Source: an uncultured Opitutales bacterium
GTDB taxonomy: Bacteria; Verrucomicrobiota; Verrucomicrobiia; Opitutales; Intestinicryptomonadaceae
Assembly (NCBI GenBank): GCA_900548185.1
Contig: URJJ01000037.1
Span: forward strand, 1-23,264
DNA: 23,264 nt
Direction of reading: 5' to 3'
The position numbers and the translations under genes were made by a program. How positions within the stretch are numbered: position 1 is the first letter of the stretch; each line of letters begins with the position of its first letter. Shown in pieces: positions 16,085 to 23,206 of the stretch. Below the pieces are notes generated by a model. It made no database searches. It saw only the letters and a program-made list of their open reading frames with translations, and had not been told where the DNA came from.

Positions 16085-16588
16085 TCAGGCTTTAAATCCG
16101 GCGTTATGCGCTGCCCCGGAAGCCAGGAATATCTGGCGGTACATCTCGTAGGCTGCGATGCCCGCCGAAGTGGATAGGTTGAGCGACCGCAGTTCGGCGT
16201 TGGGCTGGGGAATCGTTATTCTGAAAGCTGATAGCTCGTCGTGCAGAAATTCCGGCGCGCCCCTGTCCTCCGAGCCGAACACGAGGGCGTCGCCAGGGGC
16301 GAAGTCGGCTTCGTAAATGGTGCGCTCGGCGTGCGTCGTAAGGAGCCAGTTCCGCCGGGGGGCGCCGTCGGAGCCCCTGTATGCGGCCCAGCTTTCGTGG
16401 TGGCGCACGTCGAGAGAGCGCCAGTAGTCCATGCCGCTGCGCTTCAGGCGGGCGTCGGTTATTACAAACCCCAGGGGGTGGATGAGGTGGAGGCGCGCCT
16501 TCAAAATCGAGCACATCCTGCCGATGTTTCCGGTGTTTTGCGGAATCTGCGGGTTGTGCAAAACGACGTGTATCGCCGGGGTTTCCAT
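16085..16588 (-). CDS. trmL: tRNA (cytidine/uridine-34-2'-O)-methyltransferase
   Basis: SPOUT-class methyltransferase that methylates the wobble-base ribose of tRNA-Leu isoacceptors. The 167-residue protein consists of the trefoil-knot domain alone, as expected for TrmL. The three SPOUT motifs are clear: NPQIPQNTGNIGRMC, LVFGSEDRGAPEF and IPQPNAELRSLNLSTSAGIAAYEMYRQ. An HPLGF segment follows motif 1, as in TrmL. The ATG lies 6 nt after the smpB stop, so the two genes are probably co-transcribed with rpoZ as a translation and RNA group. Confidence 0.94.
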   Translation of the reverse strand: METPAIHVVLHNPQIPQNTGNIGRMCSILKARLHLIHPLGFVITDARLKRSGMDYWRSLDVRHHESWAAYRGSDGAPRRNWLLTTHAERTIYEADFAPGDALVFGSEDRGAPEFLHDELSAFRITIPQPNAELRSLNLSTSAGIAAYEMYRQIFLASGAAHNAGFKA

Positions 16589-16594
16589 GCGGGG

Positions 16595-17077
16595 CTATTT
16601 GTAAAACTTGCGGAGGCTCATGGCGCTTCTGGCCTCGCGTTCGGCCTCGGCCTTTTTGAGGTCCTGGCGCTTGTCGTAAAGCTTTTTGCCCTTTGCAACC
16701 GCGATCAGGACTTTCACAAAGCCCTTGGAAAAATACATTTTAAGGGGCACTATCGCGGCTCCGTTTGTCTCGACCTCGCCCCTGAGCTTGAGTATCTGGG
16801 CCTTGTGCAGAAGGAGCCTGCGCTCGCGCTTGGGGTCGTGGTTGTGGATGTTGCCGAAGTCGTATTCGGAGATGTGGGCGTTGTAGAGCGTGGGCCGGCC
16901 CCTGTCGATGCGGACAAATGCGTCCTGTATCTGCGCCTTGCCCTGGCGCAGGCTCTTTACCTCGGTTCCCGTAAGGGCGATGCCGGCCTCGAAGGTCTCG
17001 CCTATAAAATAGTCGTGGGAGGCCTTGCGGTTGCGTATTTCGGTTACGCGGGGTTTTGAGTCGGATTTCTTTGACAT
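16595..17077 (-). CDS. smpB: SsrA (tmRNA)-binding protein SmpB
   Basis: Delivers tmRNA to stalled ribosomes during trans-translation. With the start at 17077 the protein is 160 residues, the usual length. Motifs are typical: ATG, then SKKSDSKPRVTEIRNRKASHDYFI, ETFEAGIALTGTEVKSLRQGKAQIQDAFV, HISEYDFGNIHNHDPKRERRLLLHK, and a basic C-terminal tail with KKLYDKRQDLKKAEAE. The frame is open for 22 further codons to a TTG at 17143, but those residues (SSSRAARSRHKKNK) are unlike the family and overlap a hairpin. No tmRNA gene was found in this window. SD support at 17077 is poor. Confidence 0.95.
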   Translation of the reverse strand: MSKKSDSKPRVTEIRNRKASHDYFIGETFEAGIALTGTEVKSLRQGKAQIQDAFVRIDRGRPTLYNAHISEYDFGNIHNHDPKRERRLLLHKAQILKLRGEVETNGAAIVPLKMYFSKGFVKVLIAVAKGKKLYDKRQDLKKAEAEREARSAMSLRKFYK

Positions 17078-17145
17078 TTTGTTTGGGTGGGGGCGGCGCT
17101 TGTTTTTTTTGTGTCGGCTTCGCGCCGCCCGGCTAGACGACAAAG

Positions 17146-17170
17146 CCGCCCGAAAATTCCATTCGGACGG
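17146..17170 (-). terminator. Hairpin between rpoZ and smpB (weak terminator or attenuator)
   Basis: Read on the minus strand, CCGTCCGAA and TTCGGGCGG form a 9-bp stem with one G-T wobble and a 7-nt loop. It is followed by CTTTGT, a poor T-tract. It lies 39 nt after the rpoZ stop and 68 nt before the smpB start. It may reduce read-through between the genes or stabilise the rpoZ 3' end. Confidence 0.4.
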
Positions 17171-17209
17171 CGTCGGCGCGGCCCGGCGCGCGGCTTGCGC
17201 ACCCGCGGG

Positions 17210-17422
17210 CTATTCGTCCTTCTTCGGGTCGTAGGTTTCGAAAGAGAGCTTGTCCTTTATTATTTCGAGGAGTGCGATGTCCTCGAGGGAGAGCTTTTCG
17301 AGGGATTCCACGCAGGGCTTGCTTCCGGCCTTGAGCTGTTTGACGCGGCGCGAGACCACGTTTATGAGGATGTTGGGGTCCTGGATTTTAGATTGTGCCT
17401 GTTTAAGATAGTCGTTTCTCAA
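17210..17422 (-). CDS. rpoZ: DNA-directed RNA polymerase subunit omega
   Basis: Small RNA polymerase subunit that binds the beta' C-terminus and aids assembly. The 70-residue product shows the omega-like core NILINVVSRRVKQLKAGSKP followed by LSLEDIALLEIIKDKLSFE. It starts with TTG at 17422 (read on the minus strand). The start is decided by a strong AAGGAGGA SD just upstream and by the absence of any ATG in frame. The strong SD with a weak start codon contrasts with the SD-poor ATG genes around it. The gene leads a minus-strand run with smpB and trmL and is divergent from the nfeD-like gene. Assignment rests on one conserved segment in a short protein but is well supported. Confidence 0.88.
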   Translation of the reverse strand: MRNDYLKQAQSKIQDPNILINVVSRRVKQLKAGSKPCVESLEKLSLEDIALLEIIKDKLSFETYDPKKDE

Positions 17423-17572
17423 GGTTCCTCCTTGTTCTTAAAAATTAAACATAAAATAACTAGGGAAAAGGCGGCGCAATGCAACAATATTTTTAGGGCC
17501 GCGCAGGCGGGCGCAAAAAATTGCGGAAATATCTTGTAAAGGGCGGGCAGATTGTGAAAATATAGCACCCGT
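17423..17572. promoter_or_regulatory. AT-rich divergent promoter region between rpoZ and nfeD
   Basis: 150 nt that must hold promoters for both directions. On the minus strand the rpoZ side has an AT-rich block (TTATTTTATGTTTAAT) about 20-35 nt before the SD that could supply a -10. On the plus strand TATAGC ends six bases before the nfeD ATG, and TTGTAA lies 21 nt further upstream, a spacing longer than ideal. A small hairpin CGCAA-AAAA-TTGCG occupies 17512-17525. No -35/-10 pair is convincing. Confidence 0.35.
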
Positions 17573-18961
17573 ATGCAGAGGCTTTTTTCAGTCGTTTTCA
17601 TCGCGCTTTTCGCGGCTTTGGGCGCCTGCCCGCCTGCGTCGGGAGGGCAGCCAGGGCCCGGGGTCGCGCACCGCGCCGTCGAGGTGTCTGTCGACGGGCC
17701 GATTTCCACGCCCCAGTTTTACATACTGCGCCGCGCGATGAGGGAGGCTTCCACTGCTGGCGCCGATGCGGTTTTGATAAACCTCAACACCCCCGGGGGC
17801 GACATGGAGACCACTCTGAAAATGATGGAGCTCATTTCCGACTTTGGGGGGCGCACCCTCTGCTATGTGAACCCCGACGCAGGCAGCGCAGGCTCGTACA
17901 TCGCCATGGCGTGCGACGAAATATGGTTTTCGCCCAGGGGAGTCATGGGGGCGGCGGAGGTCGTTGACGGCTCCGGGGCCGACATCCCCGAAGCCATGAA
18001 GCGCAAGCTCGACTCCTTTCTTACGGCAAAGGTCCGCGCCCTTTCGTCCGGCAAAAACCCGAACAGGGTGCTAATCCACGGCGGGATGACGAATCCGGAT
18101 TCCGAGTTCGACATAGGTCCCATATCAAAGAAGAAGGGGAGCCTGCTTTCTATTACCGCCGACGAGGCAGTCGCGCCGGTTGACGGCCGCCCGGTTTTTG
18201 CCGACGGCATCGCATCCGACCCGGCTGACGCCCTGCGCAAGTCCTTCGGGGGGGCTGAAGTGGAGGTCGAAAAAATCGAGCCGAGCGCCCTTGAGGGGGT
18301 TGCAAAATATATTTCCGGCATCGCCCCGGTCCTGATGGGGATAGGCATATTCCTGCTTCTTCTCGAAGTCAAGACGGCCGGTTTCGGGGTTTTCGGGATA
18401 CTGGGCATATCCGCGCTGGCGGTGGTTTTTCTGGGTTCGCAGGCGGCGGGGCTCACCGGGTACGAGGCGGTTCTGATTTTTGCCGCGGGCATCGCGCTCC
18501 TTGCCATTGAGCTTTTCGTGCTGCCGGGATTTTTTGTATTCGGCGCGGCGGGCGCCGGGCTGGTCCTTTATTCTCTTGTGATGGCGGGCGCGGCTCCGAT
18601 GCCGAGCGAGGGCCGGTTTCCGTCGCTTGACTCCATGATGGCGGGCTTCGGCAAGGTCGCCGCAGCCGCGCTGATTGCGGCCGTTCTCCTTTATTTTTCG
18701 CGTTCGCTTTTCAAATCGTCCCCGCTTTGGCGCAGAATGGTGCTTGACGGCGGGCTGGGCAACGGGGGCCTTGGGAAGGTGGAAGGCGGCCTTGTGGGTA
18801 TGCGCGGGCGGGCTGTCTCAGACATGCTTCCGAACGGCAAGGTCGAAGTCGGCGGGAAATCCTATGACGGGATGTCGGAGGATTCGTCGTTCATCCCGAA
18901 GGGCGCCGATATAGAGGTTGCGGGGGCGGACTCTTTTCAGCTAAAGGTAAGGAAAATATAA
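17573..18961 (+). CDS. NfeD-family membrane serine protease (ClpP-like domain + NfeD OB domain)
   Basis: Long-form NfeD protein of 462 residues. A signal peptide or first helix (LFSVVFIALFAALGAC) precedes an extracytoplasmic ClpP-like domain (about 35-240) with VEVSVDGPISTPQ, NLNTPGGDMETT and GSAGSYIAMACDEIWFSP, in which Ser105 is the likely nucleophile. A Lys in LTAKVRALSSGKN is the candidate general base of the Ser-Lys dyad. Then come several transmembrane helices (about 245-385) and a C-terminal NfeD beta domain (GLVGMRGRAVSDMLPNGKVEVGGKSYDG). Family members are thought to act on membrane proteins together with stomatin/flotillin partners. Here the flotillin FloA follows 12 nt downstream, the expected pairing. 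The start has no SD. Confidence 0.92.
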   Translation: MQRLFSVVFIALFAALGACPPASGGQPGPGVAHRAVEVSVDGPISTPQFYILRRAMREASTAGADAVLINLNTPGGDMETTLKMMELISDFGGRTLCYVNPDAGSAGSYIAMACDEIWFSPRGVMGAAEVVDGSGADIPEAMKRKLDSFLTAKVRALSSGKNPNRVLIHGGMTNPDSEFDIGPISKKKGSLLSITADEAVAPVDGRPVFADGIASDPADALRKSFGGAEVEVEKIEPSALEGVAKYISGIAPVLMGIGIFLLLLEVKTAGFGVFGILGISALAVVFLGSQAAGLTGYEAVLIFAAGIALLAIELFVLPGFFVFGAAGAGLVLYSLVMAGAAPMPSEGRFPSLDSMMAGFGKVAAAALIAAVLLYFSRSLFKSSPLWRRMVLDGGLGNGGLGKVEGGLVGMRGRAVSDMLPNGKVEVGGKSYDGMSEDSSFIPKGADIEVAGADSFQLKVRKI

Positions 18962-18973
18962 CACAGGCATTAA

Positions 18974-20038
18974 ATGGAACACACGACGTATATATTTGCC
19001 GGCATTTCAACCGGGGGGATAATAGGGATAGTAATCGCGATAGCGGCCGTTGTGGCGCTCGCCGTCGTCGTGAGCTTTTTCAACACGTGGCTGAAGGCCA
19101 TGCTGGCGGGCGCCCCAGTGAGCATGCTCACGCTCGTTGCGATGCGCCTCAGGGGGGTGCCGTACGGAACCATCGTCGAAGCCCGCATCATGGCCGTCAA
19201 GGCGGGGCTGAACCTCACAATCGACGACCTCGAAAAACACTATCTGGCAGACGGCGCGCTCATCCAGACCATCCAGGCCCTCATCGCGGCCAACAAGGCG
19301 CGCATGAACATGAACTGGGAGGACGCCACCCGCATAGATCTGGCCACAAAGGGCACCGGAAAGACCGTCCTTGAGGCCGTGCGCACGTCAATCAACCCCA
19401 AGGTCATCGACTGCCCCGGCGGCAACTCCGGGCGGCAGTCGATTGACGGCGTGGCAAAGGACGGCATACAGGTGAAGGTCAGGGCGCGGGTGACCGTCCG
19501 CACAAACCTCGACAAGTTCGTGGGCGGCGCGCAGGAGGAGACCATCATAGCGCGCGTCGGCGAGGGCATCGTAACCACCATCGGTTCGGCCGACTCCTAC
19601 AAGTACGTCCTCGAACATCCGGACAGGATTTCCAAGGTCGTCCTCGACCGCGGCCTCGACTCCGGCACAGCCTATGAAATCCTTTCGATAGACATTGCTG
19701 ACGTCGACGTCGGCGAAAATATCGGCGCCAAGCTCCAGGAGGCCCAGGCGATAGCCAACAAGAACATGGCCCAGGCCCAGGCCGAAATCCGCAGGGCGGC
19801 CGCCGTCGCGCTCGAACAGGAGATGAAGGCCAAGGTGCAGGAGATGAAGGCCAAGGTCGTCGAGAGCGAGGCCCAGGTGCCGCTGGCGCTCGCAGACTCG
19901 CTGAAGAGCGGGAACATGGGCTTCATGGACTACTACCGCATGCAAAACATCCAGTCCGACACCCGCATGCGCGACTCCATCTCCGGCGTCCGACCGGACG
20001 AAGAAAAGGGCAAGGGCCCCGGCGCGCCGCACCAGTAA
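18974..20038 (+). CDS. floA: Flotillin-like protein FloA
   Basis: Membrane scaffold that organises functional membrane microdomains. The 354-residue length fits the FloA family. One N-terminal membrane segment (about residues 8-38, rich in Ile, Val and Ala) is followed by a PHB/SPFH-like domain (VSMLTLVAMRLRGVPYGTIVEARI ... IDGVAKDGIQVKVRARVTVRTNLDKFVGG) and a C-terminal coiled coil rich in Ala/Glu/Lys, with a small internal duplication of EMKAKVQ/EMKAKVV. The tail has GFMDYYRMQNIQSDTRMRDSI, as in FloA. It lies 12 nt after the nfeD-like gene and 21 nt before a small membrane protein, with only a weak ACAGG SD. The same nfeD-floA order occurs in Bacillus (yqeZ-floA). Confidence 0.95.
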   Translation: MEHTTYIFAGISTGGIIGIVIAIAAVVALAVVVSFFNTWLKAMLAGAPVSMLTLVAMRLRGVPYGTIVEARIMAVKAGLNLTIDDLEKHYLADGALIQTIQALIAANKARMNMNWEDATRIDLATKGTGKTVLEAVRTSINPKVIDCPGGNSGRQSIDGVAKDGIQVKVRARVTVRTNLDKFVGGAQEETIIARVGEGIVTTIGSADSYKYVLEHPDRISKVVLDRGLDSGTAYEILSIDIADVDVGENIGAKLQEAQAIANKNMAQAQAEIRRAAAVALEQEMKAKVQEMKAKVVESEAQVPLALADSLKSGNMGFMDYYRMQNIQSDTRMRDSISGVRPDEEKGKGPGAPHQ

Positions 20039-20059
20039 CCACGCCTGCCAGGAACGCCG

Positions 20060-20605
20060 ATGTCTTTTGAGGATATTGAATTTTGGGGTTCCGTCATCGT
20101 CATGGCGGGCTTTCTGGCGTATAATTGGCTTTCCAAATTCATCGACAGGATTTCGGAGGAGATGGAAGGGGCGCGCTCCAAACGCGGCGCCGAATCTCCC
20201 GCCCCATCCGCAGGGCGCGCGTCTCCGCCCCGCACGAACCGAAAAATCGGGGGGCATTCCGTATTTGGGAAGGCTCCGGAGGGGCGCGGGGCCGGGTCTG
20301 AAAGCCCTTTTGGGATTCCGCTTGAACCGTCTTTTGCCGATATTTCAGGGGGCGCTCCCGCTCCCGTTTCGGATTCCGAAAGCGCGGACGGCTGCGCGGA
20401 GCAGCCCGCCCCCGGGGAGTCTGCGCCGCCCGTGTGGTCGCCGTCCGGAGACCTGTGCGGGATGTGCTATGCCGAACACCAGCCTTCGGGAAGGTTTTCG
20501 GAAATCCTTTCAAACCGGGACTCCCTGGCTTCGGCGGTAGCCCTTTCAGAAATACTGGGCAGGCCCGTATCGCTGCGCGGCCCGAACGACAAACCCTTCT
20601 TATAA
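20060..20605 (+). CDS. Small membrane-anchored protein downstream of floA, unknown function
   Basis: A 181-residue protein without a named function. An N-terminal amphipathic/hydrophobic segment (about residues 8-28, WGSVIVMAGFLAYNWLSKFI) probably anchors it in the membrane. A long Pro/Ser/Gly-rich, probably disordered linker (about 35-150) follows. The C-terminus is compact and helix-like (FSEILSNRDSLASAVAL, then SEILGRPVSLRGP). I have an impression that a similar tail (a helix ending in LSEILGRP) occurs in short proteins of Bacteroidota and Verrucomicrobiota, but cannot check it. AGGAA lies 5 nt before the ATG, a better SD than most neighbours have. Position makes it the third member of the nfeD-floA run and a candidate partner. 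The next start follows after three bases. Confidence 0.75.
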   Translation: MSFEDIEFWGSVIVMAGFLAYNWLSKFIDRISEEMEGARSKRGAESPAPSAGRASPPRTNRKIGGHSVFGKAPEGRGAGSESPFGIPLEPSFADISGGAPAPVSDSESADGCAEQPAPGESAPPVWSPSGDLCGMCYAEHQPSGRFSEILSNRDSLASAVALSEILGRPVSLRGPNDKPFL

Positions 20606-20608
20606 AAA

Positions 20609-22813
20609 ATGGAAAAACCGAAATCATCAAAGCTCCCTGCCGGGGAAATTCTCGCGGCGCGCAGCTCCTCCCCGCACGATTACCTGGGCATGCACGAAGT
20701 TCCGGGCGGCGTGGCGGTGAGGGCCTACGTGGTAAACGCCGCGACCTGCGAGGTTGTCGATACAAACGACGACATGCGCTCCCGGTACAAAATGGGGCGC
20801 GTTGACGATTCCGGCCTCTATGAAGTCTTCATCCCCGGGCGCAAGATGTTTTCCTACCGCCTGCGCACGACCTCCTACGCGGGCGAAGTCCGGCAGTTTT
20901 ACGACCCCTATTCCTTCATGCCGACCCTGTCGGCCGACGACCTTTTCCTGATAGGGAAGGGCGACGAGCACCGCATATACGACAAGCTCGGCTCCCATGT
21001 GAGGGAGGAGGGCGGCGTGCGCGGGACGTCATTTTGCGTGTGGGCCCCGACCGCGCGCCGCGTGAGCCTCGTCGGGGACTTCAACGAGTGGGACGGGCGC
21101 TACCACCAGATGCGCATGCTGGGCTCCTCCGGCATATGGGAGATATTCGTGCCAGGCATCGTGCCGGGCGCAAAATACAAGTATGAAATACTCCCGGCCT
21201 CTTCGGAAACCCCGTTTTTAAAGACCGACCCCTACGCCGTCCGCTTTGAGCCTTCCCCGCACAACGCCGCGATAGTCTGCGACCTGTCGGGCTATAAATG
21301 GGGGGATTCCGAATGGATGAAGGCCCGCGAAAAGGCGGACTGGGCCGCGCGGCCGATGTCCGTTTACGAAGTGCATCTCGGCTCATGGAAGCGCAGGCCG
21401 GAGGACGGCTTCAGGCCCCTGCATTACGGCGAAATTGCGGACGAGCTGATAGCATACTGCCGCGAGATGAACTTCACCCATGTGGAGTTTCTGCCGCTTT
21501 CGGAATATCCGTTTGAAGGCTCGTGGGGCTACCAGGTCACGGGGTTTTACGCCCCGACGCAGCGTTACGGCACCCCGCAGCAGTTCATGGAGATGGTGGA
21601 CAAGTTCCACCGCGCGGGTATCGGGGTTATTATTGACTGGGTTCCGGCGCATTTTCCGCGCGACTTTTTCGCCCTCGCGCGCTTCGACGGCTCCTGCCTT
21701 TACGAGCATTCCGACCCGCGGCAGGGCGAGCAGAAGGACTGGGGCACGCTCGTTTTCAACTACGGCCGCCACGAGGTGAGAAACTTTCTGATAGGCAGCG
21801 CCCTTGCATGGATGGACCGCTTCCACATAGACGGCCTGCGCGTTGACGCCGTGGCTTCGATGCTATACCTCGACTACTCGCGCGCCCCGGGAGAATGGAT
21901 TCCGAACAAGTTCGGGGGCAACGAAAATCTGGAGGCCATCGACTTCATAAAAAAGACCAATTCCCTCGTAAAAAAATACTTCCCGGGAACGGTGATGATA
22001 GCGGAGGAAAGCACGGCATTCCCCGGAGTCACAAAGCCCGTCGAAGAAGGGGGGCTGGGCTTTGACTTCAAGTGGAACATGGGCTGGATGCACGACACCC
22101 TCGCGTACATGCGCGAGGATCCGATAAACCGCAAGTTCCACCACGGCCAGCTCACATTCCCTGCGATGTACCAGTTTTCCGAAAAATTCGTCCTGGTGTA
22201 TTCGCACGACGAGGTTGTCCACGGCAAGGGCTCGATGGTGAACAAGATGGGCGGCGCCTATTGGGGCGACAAGATTGCAAACCTGCGCGCCCTCTACGCT
22301 TACATGTGGATGTGGCCGGGAAAGAAAACCCTTTTTATGGGCTCCGAGTTCGGCCAGTCGCGGGAGTGGAAGTACGACGAGTCGCTCGACTGGCATTTTC
22401 TGGAATATCCCGAGCACGCGGGAATCAGGCGGGTAGTTTCCGACGCAGCCGGAATATACGGCGGCGACCCCGGCCTGGGTGCGGGGGATTTTGACCCGGC
22501 GGCGTTTTCGTGGATAAACTGCTGCGACGGCGACAATTCGGTCATATCGTTTCTCCGCTTTGCAGGCAAAAACGTCTATGCTGTCGTATGCAATTTCACT
22601 CCCGTAAAGCGCGAGGGATACCGCATCGGCCTGCCGTTTTCAGGCGTATGGGAGGAAATCCTCAACACCGACTCCGAAATCTACGGGGGAGGGGGCGAGG
22701 GCAACATGGGGCGTGCGGCGGCTGAAGAAACGCCCTGCAACGGCTTTCCGTGCTCCGCCTCTCTCCTTCTTCCGCCCATGTCCACCATTGTTTTTCGCGG
22801 CAGGGCAAAATAG
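20609..22813 (+). CDS. glgB: 1,4-alpha-glucan branching enzyme
   Basis: Transfers alpha-1,4 chains to form alpha-1,6 branches in glycogen (GH13). The 734-residue length and domain order are typical: an N1 domain (about 10-115, SSPHDYLGMHEV ... YRLRTTSYAGEVRQFYDPYSF), CBM48 (about 130-225, FCVWAPTARRVSLVGDFNEWDGR), the barrel and a C-terminal beta domain. Catalytic residues are Asp413 (GLRVDAVASMLYLDY), Glu466 (MIAEEST) and Asp534 (VYSHDEVVHGK). The branching-enzyme signature YEVHLGSWKR is present. It begins three bases after the preceding stop and has no SD, so it may be read from the nfeD-floA transcript. It is not clustered with glgA, glgC or glgP. A terminator candidate follows at 22841. 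Confidence 0.96.
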   Translation: MEKPKSSKLPAGEILAARSSSPHDYLGMHEVPGGVAVRAYVVNAATCEVVDTNDDMRSRYKMGRVDDSGLYEVFIPGRKMFSYRLRTTSYAGEVRQFYDPYSFMPTLSADDLFLIGKGDEHRIYDKLGSHVREEGGVRGTSFCVWAPTARRVSLVGDFNEWDGRYHQMRMLGSSGIWEIFVPGIVPGAKYKYEILPASSETPFLKTDPYAVRFEPSPHNAAIVCDLSGYKWGDSEWMKAREKADWAARPMSVYEVHLGSWKRRPEDGFRPLHYGEIADELIAYCREMNFTHVEFLPLSEYPFEGSWGYQVTGFYAPTQRYGTPQQFMEMVDKFHRAGIGVIIDWVPAHFPRDFFALARFDGSCLYEHSDPRQGEQKDWGTLVFNYGRHEVRNFLIGSALAWMDRFHIDGLRVDAVASMLYLDYSRAPGEWIPNKFGGNENLEAIDFIKKTNSLVKKYFPGTVMIAEESTAFPGVTKPVEEGGLGFDFKWNMGWMHDTLAYMREDPINRKFHHGQLTFPAMYQFSEKFVLVYSHDEVVHGKGSMVNKMGGAYWGDKIANLRALYAYMWMWPGKKTLFMGSEFGQSREWKYDESLDWHFLEYPEHAGIRRVVSDAAGIYGGDPGLGAGDFDPAAFSWINCCDGDNSVISFLRFAGKNVYAVVCNFTPVKREGYRIGLPFSGVWEEILNTDSEIYGGGGEGNMGRAAAEETPCNGFPCSASLLLPPMSTIVFRGRAK

Positions 22814-22840
22814 GGGAGGCGCCTCGAATGCCTGTCGGGG

Positions 22841-22863
22841 GGGCGGGTACTGCGCCCGTTTTT
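22841..22863 (+). terminator. Probable terminator after glgB
   Basis: GGGCG (22841-22845) and CGCCC (22853-22857) form a 5-bp all-GC stem with a 7-nt loop, followed after one G by TTTTT (22859-22863) and CTCC. A 10-nt palindrome GAGGCGCCTC lies upstream at 22816-22825. The site is well placed 28 nt after the glgB stop. Confidence 0.6.
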
Positions 22864-22919
22864 CTCCTGCGCCCGGCGTTTGGCGGTTTTCGGCCGCGTG
22901 CTGCTTTAGAAGGCTTGAG

Positions 22920-23053
22920 AAGCTGGATTTTTCAGGGAGATATGTCAGTATAGATAAATCAAGGACGCCTATTGGAGAAGCCAATGTGGATAAATATGGT
23001 GGTTTACTACTTATGGAAACGTAAAAAAGGGAAATGTTTTTGATAGGGGCTCT
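22920..23053. other. AT-rich segment after a compositional break; possible frameshifted remnant
   Basis: By hand count G+C is 42/60 in 22681-22740, 36/60 in 22861-22920, 24/60 in 22921-22980 and 19/60 in 22981-23040. A frame ending at 23024 has protein-like character (SGRYVSIDKS, TPIGEANVDKYGG) but no proper start. A second frame from about 22994 to the TAG at 23204-23206 continues in similar style (TYGNVKKGNVFDRGS). Together they look like one ancestral frame broken near 23000-23024, but no homologue is recognised, so this may be chance. Confidence 0.3.
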
Positions 23054-23206
23054 ATGTGGAATTCAATTGATGCGAGTATCAAAGACGGAATCAATACTTC
23101 AACGGTAGGTGGAGGGGGGCACGTTGGAGATGTTGCCCCCAAGCCTAATAATGGTTCTACTCCAAATTTTAAAATAAGGACTGAAAATGAACATAATGAA
23201 AATTAG
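23054..23206 (+). CDS. Small hypothetical protein (50 residues) in the AT-rich tail
   Basis: An ATG-initiated frame behind ATAGGGGCTCT, a possible SD. It encodes a hydrophilic 50-residue product with a Gly run (TVGGGGHVGDVAPKPNNG) and a charged end (TENEHNEN). There is no hydrophobic segment or recognised motif. The frame is open upstream to about 22994, so this may be the 3' end of a longer, disrupted gene rather than a free-standing small protein. It overlaps the next start by 20 nt, the kind of overlap seen between coupled genes. Confidence 0.35.
   Translation: MWNSIDASIKDGINTSTVGGGGHVGDVAPKPNNGSTPNFKIRTENEHNEN

Noticed and set aside
16241..17059. 272-codon plus-strand frame across trmL and smpB
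   Set aside because: Both opposite-strand genes have complete family motifs. This frame is Val/Leu/Gly-rich with no recognisable domain and would overlap both entirely.
17078..17143. TTG-initiated N-terminal extension of SmpB
   Set aside because: The extension is unlike SmpB, overlaps a hairpin, and the protein has normal length from 17077.
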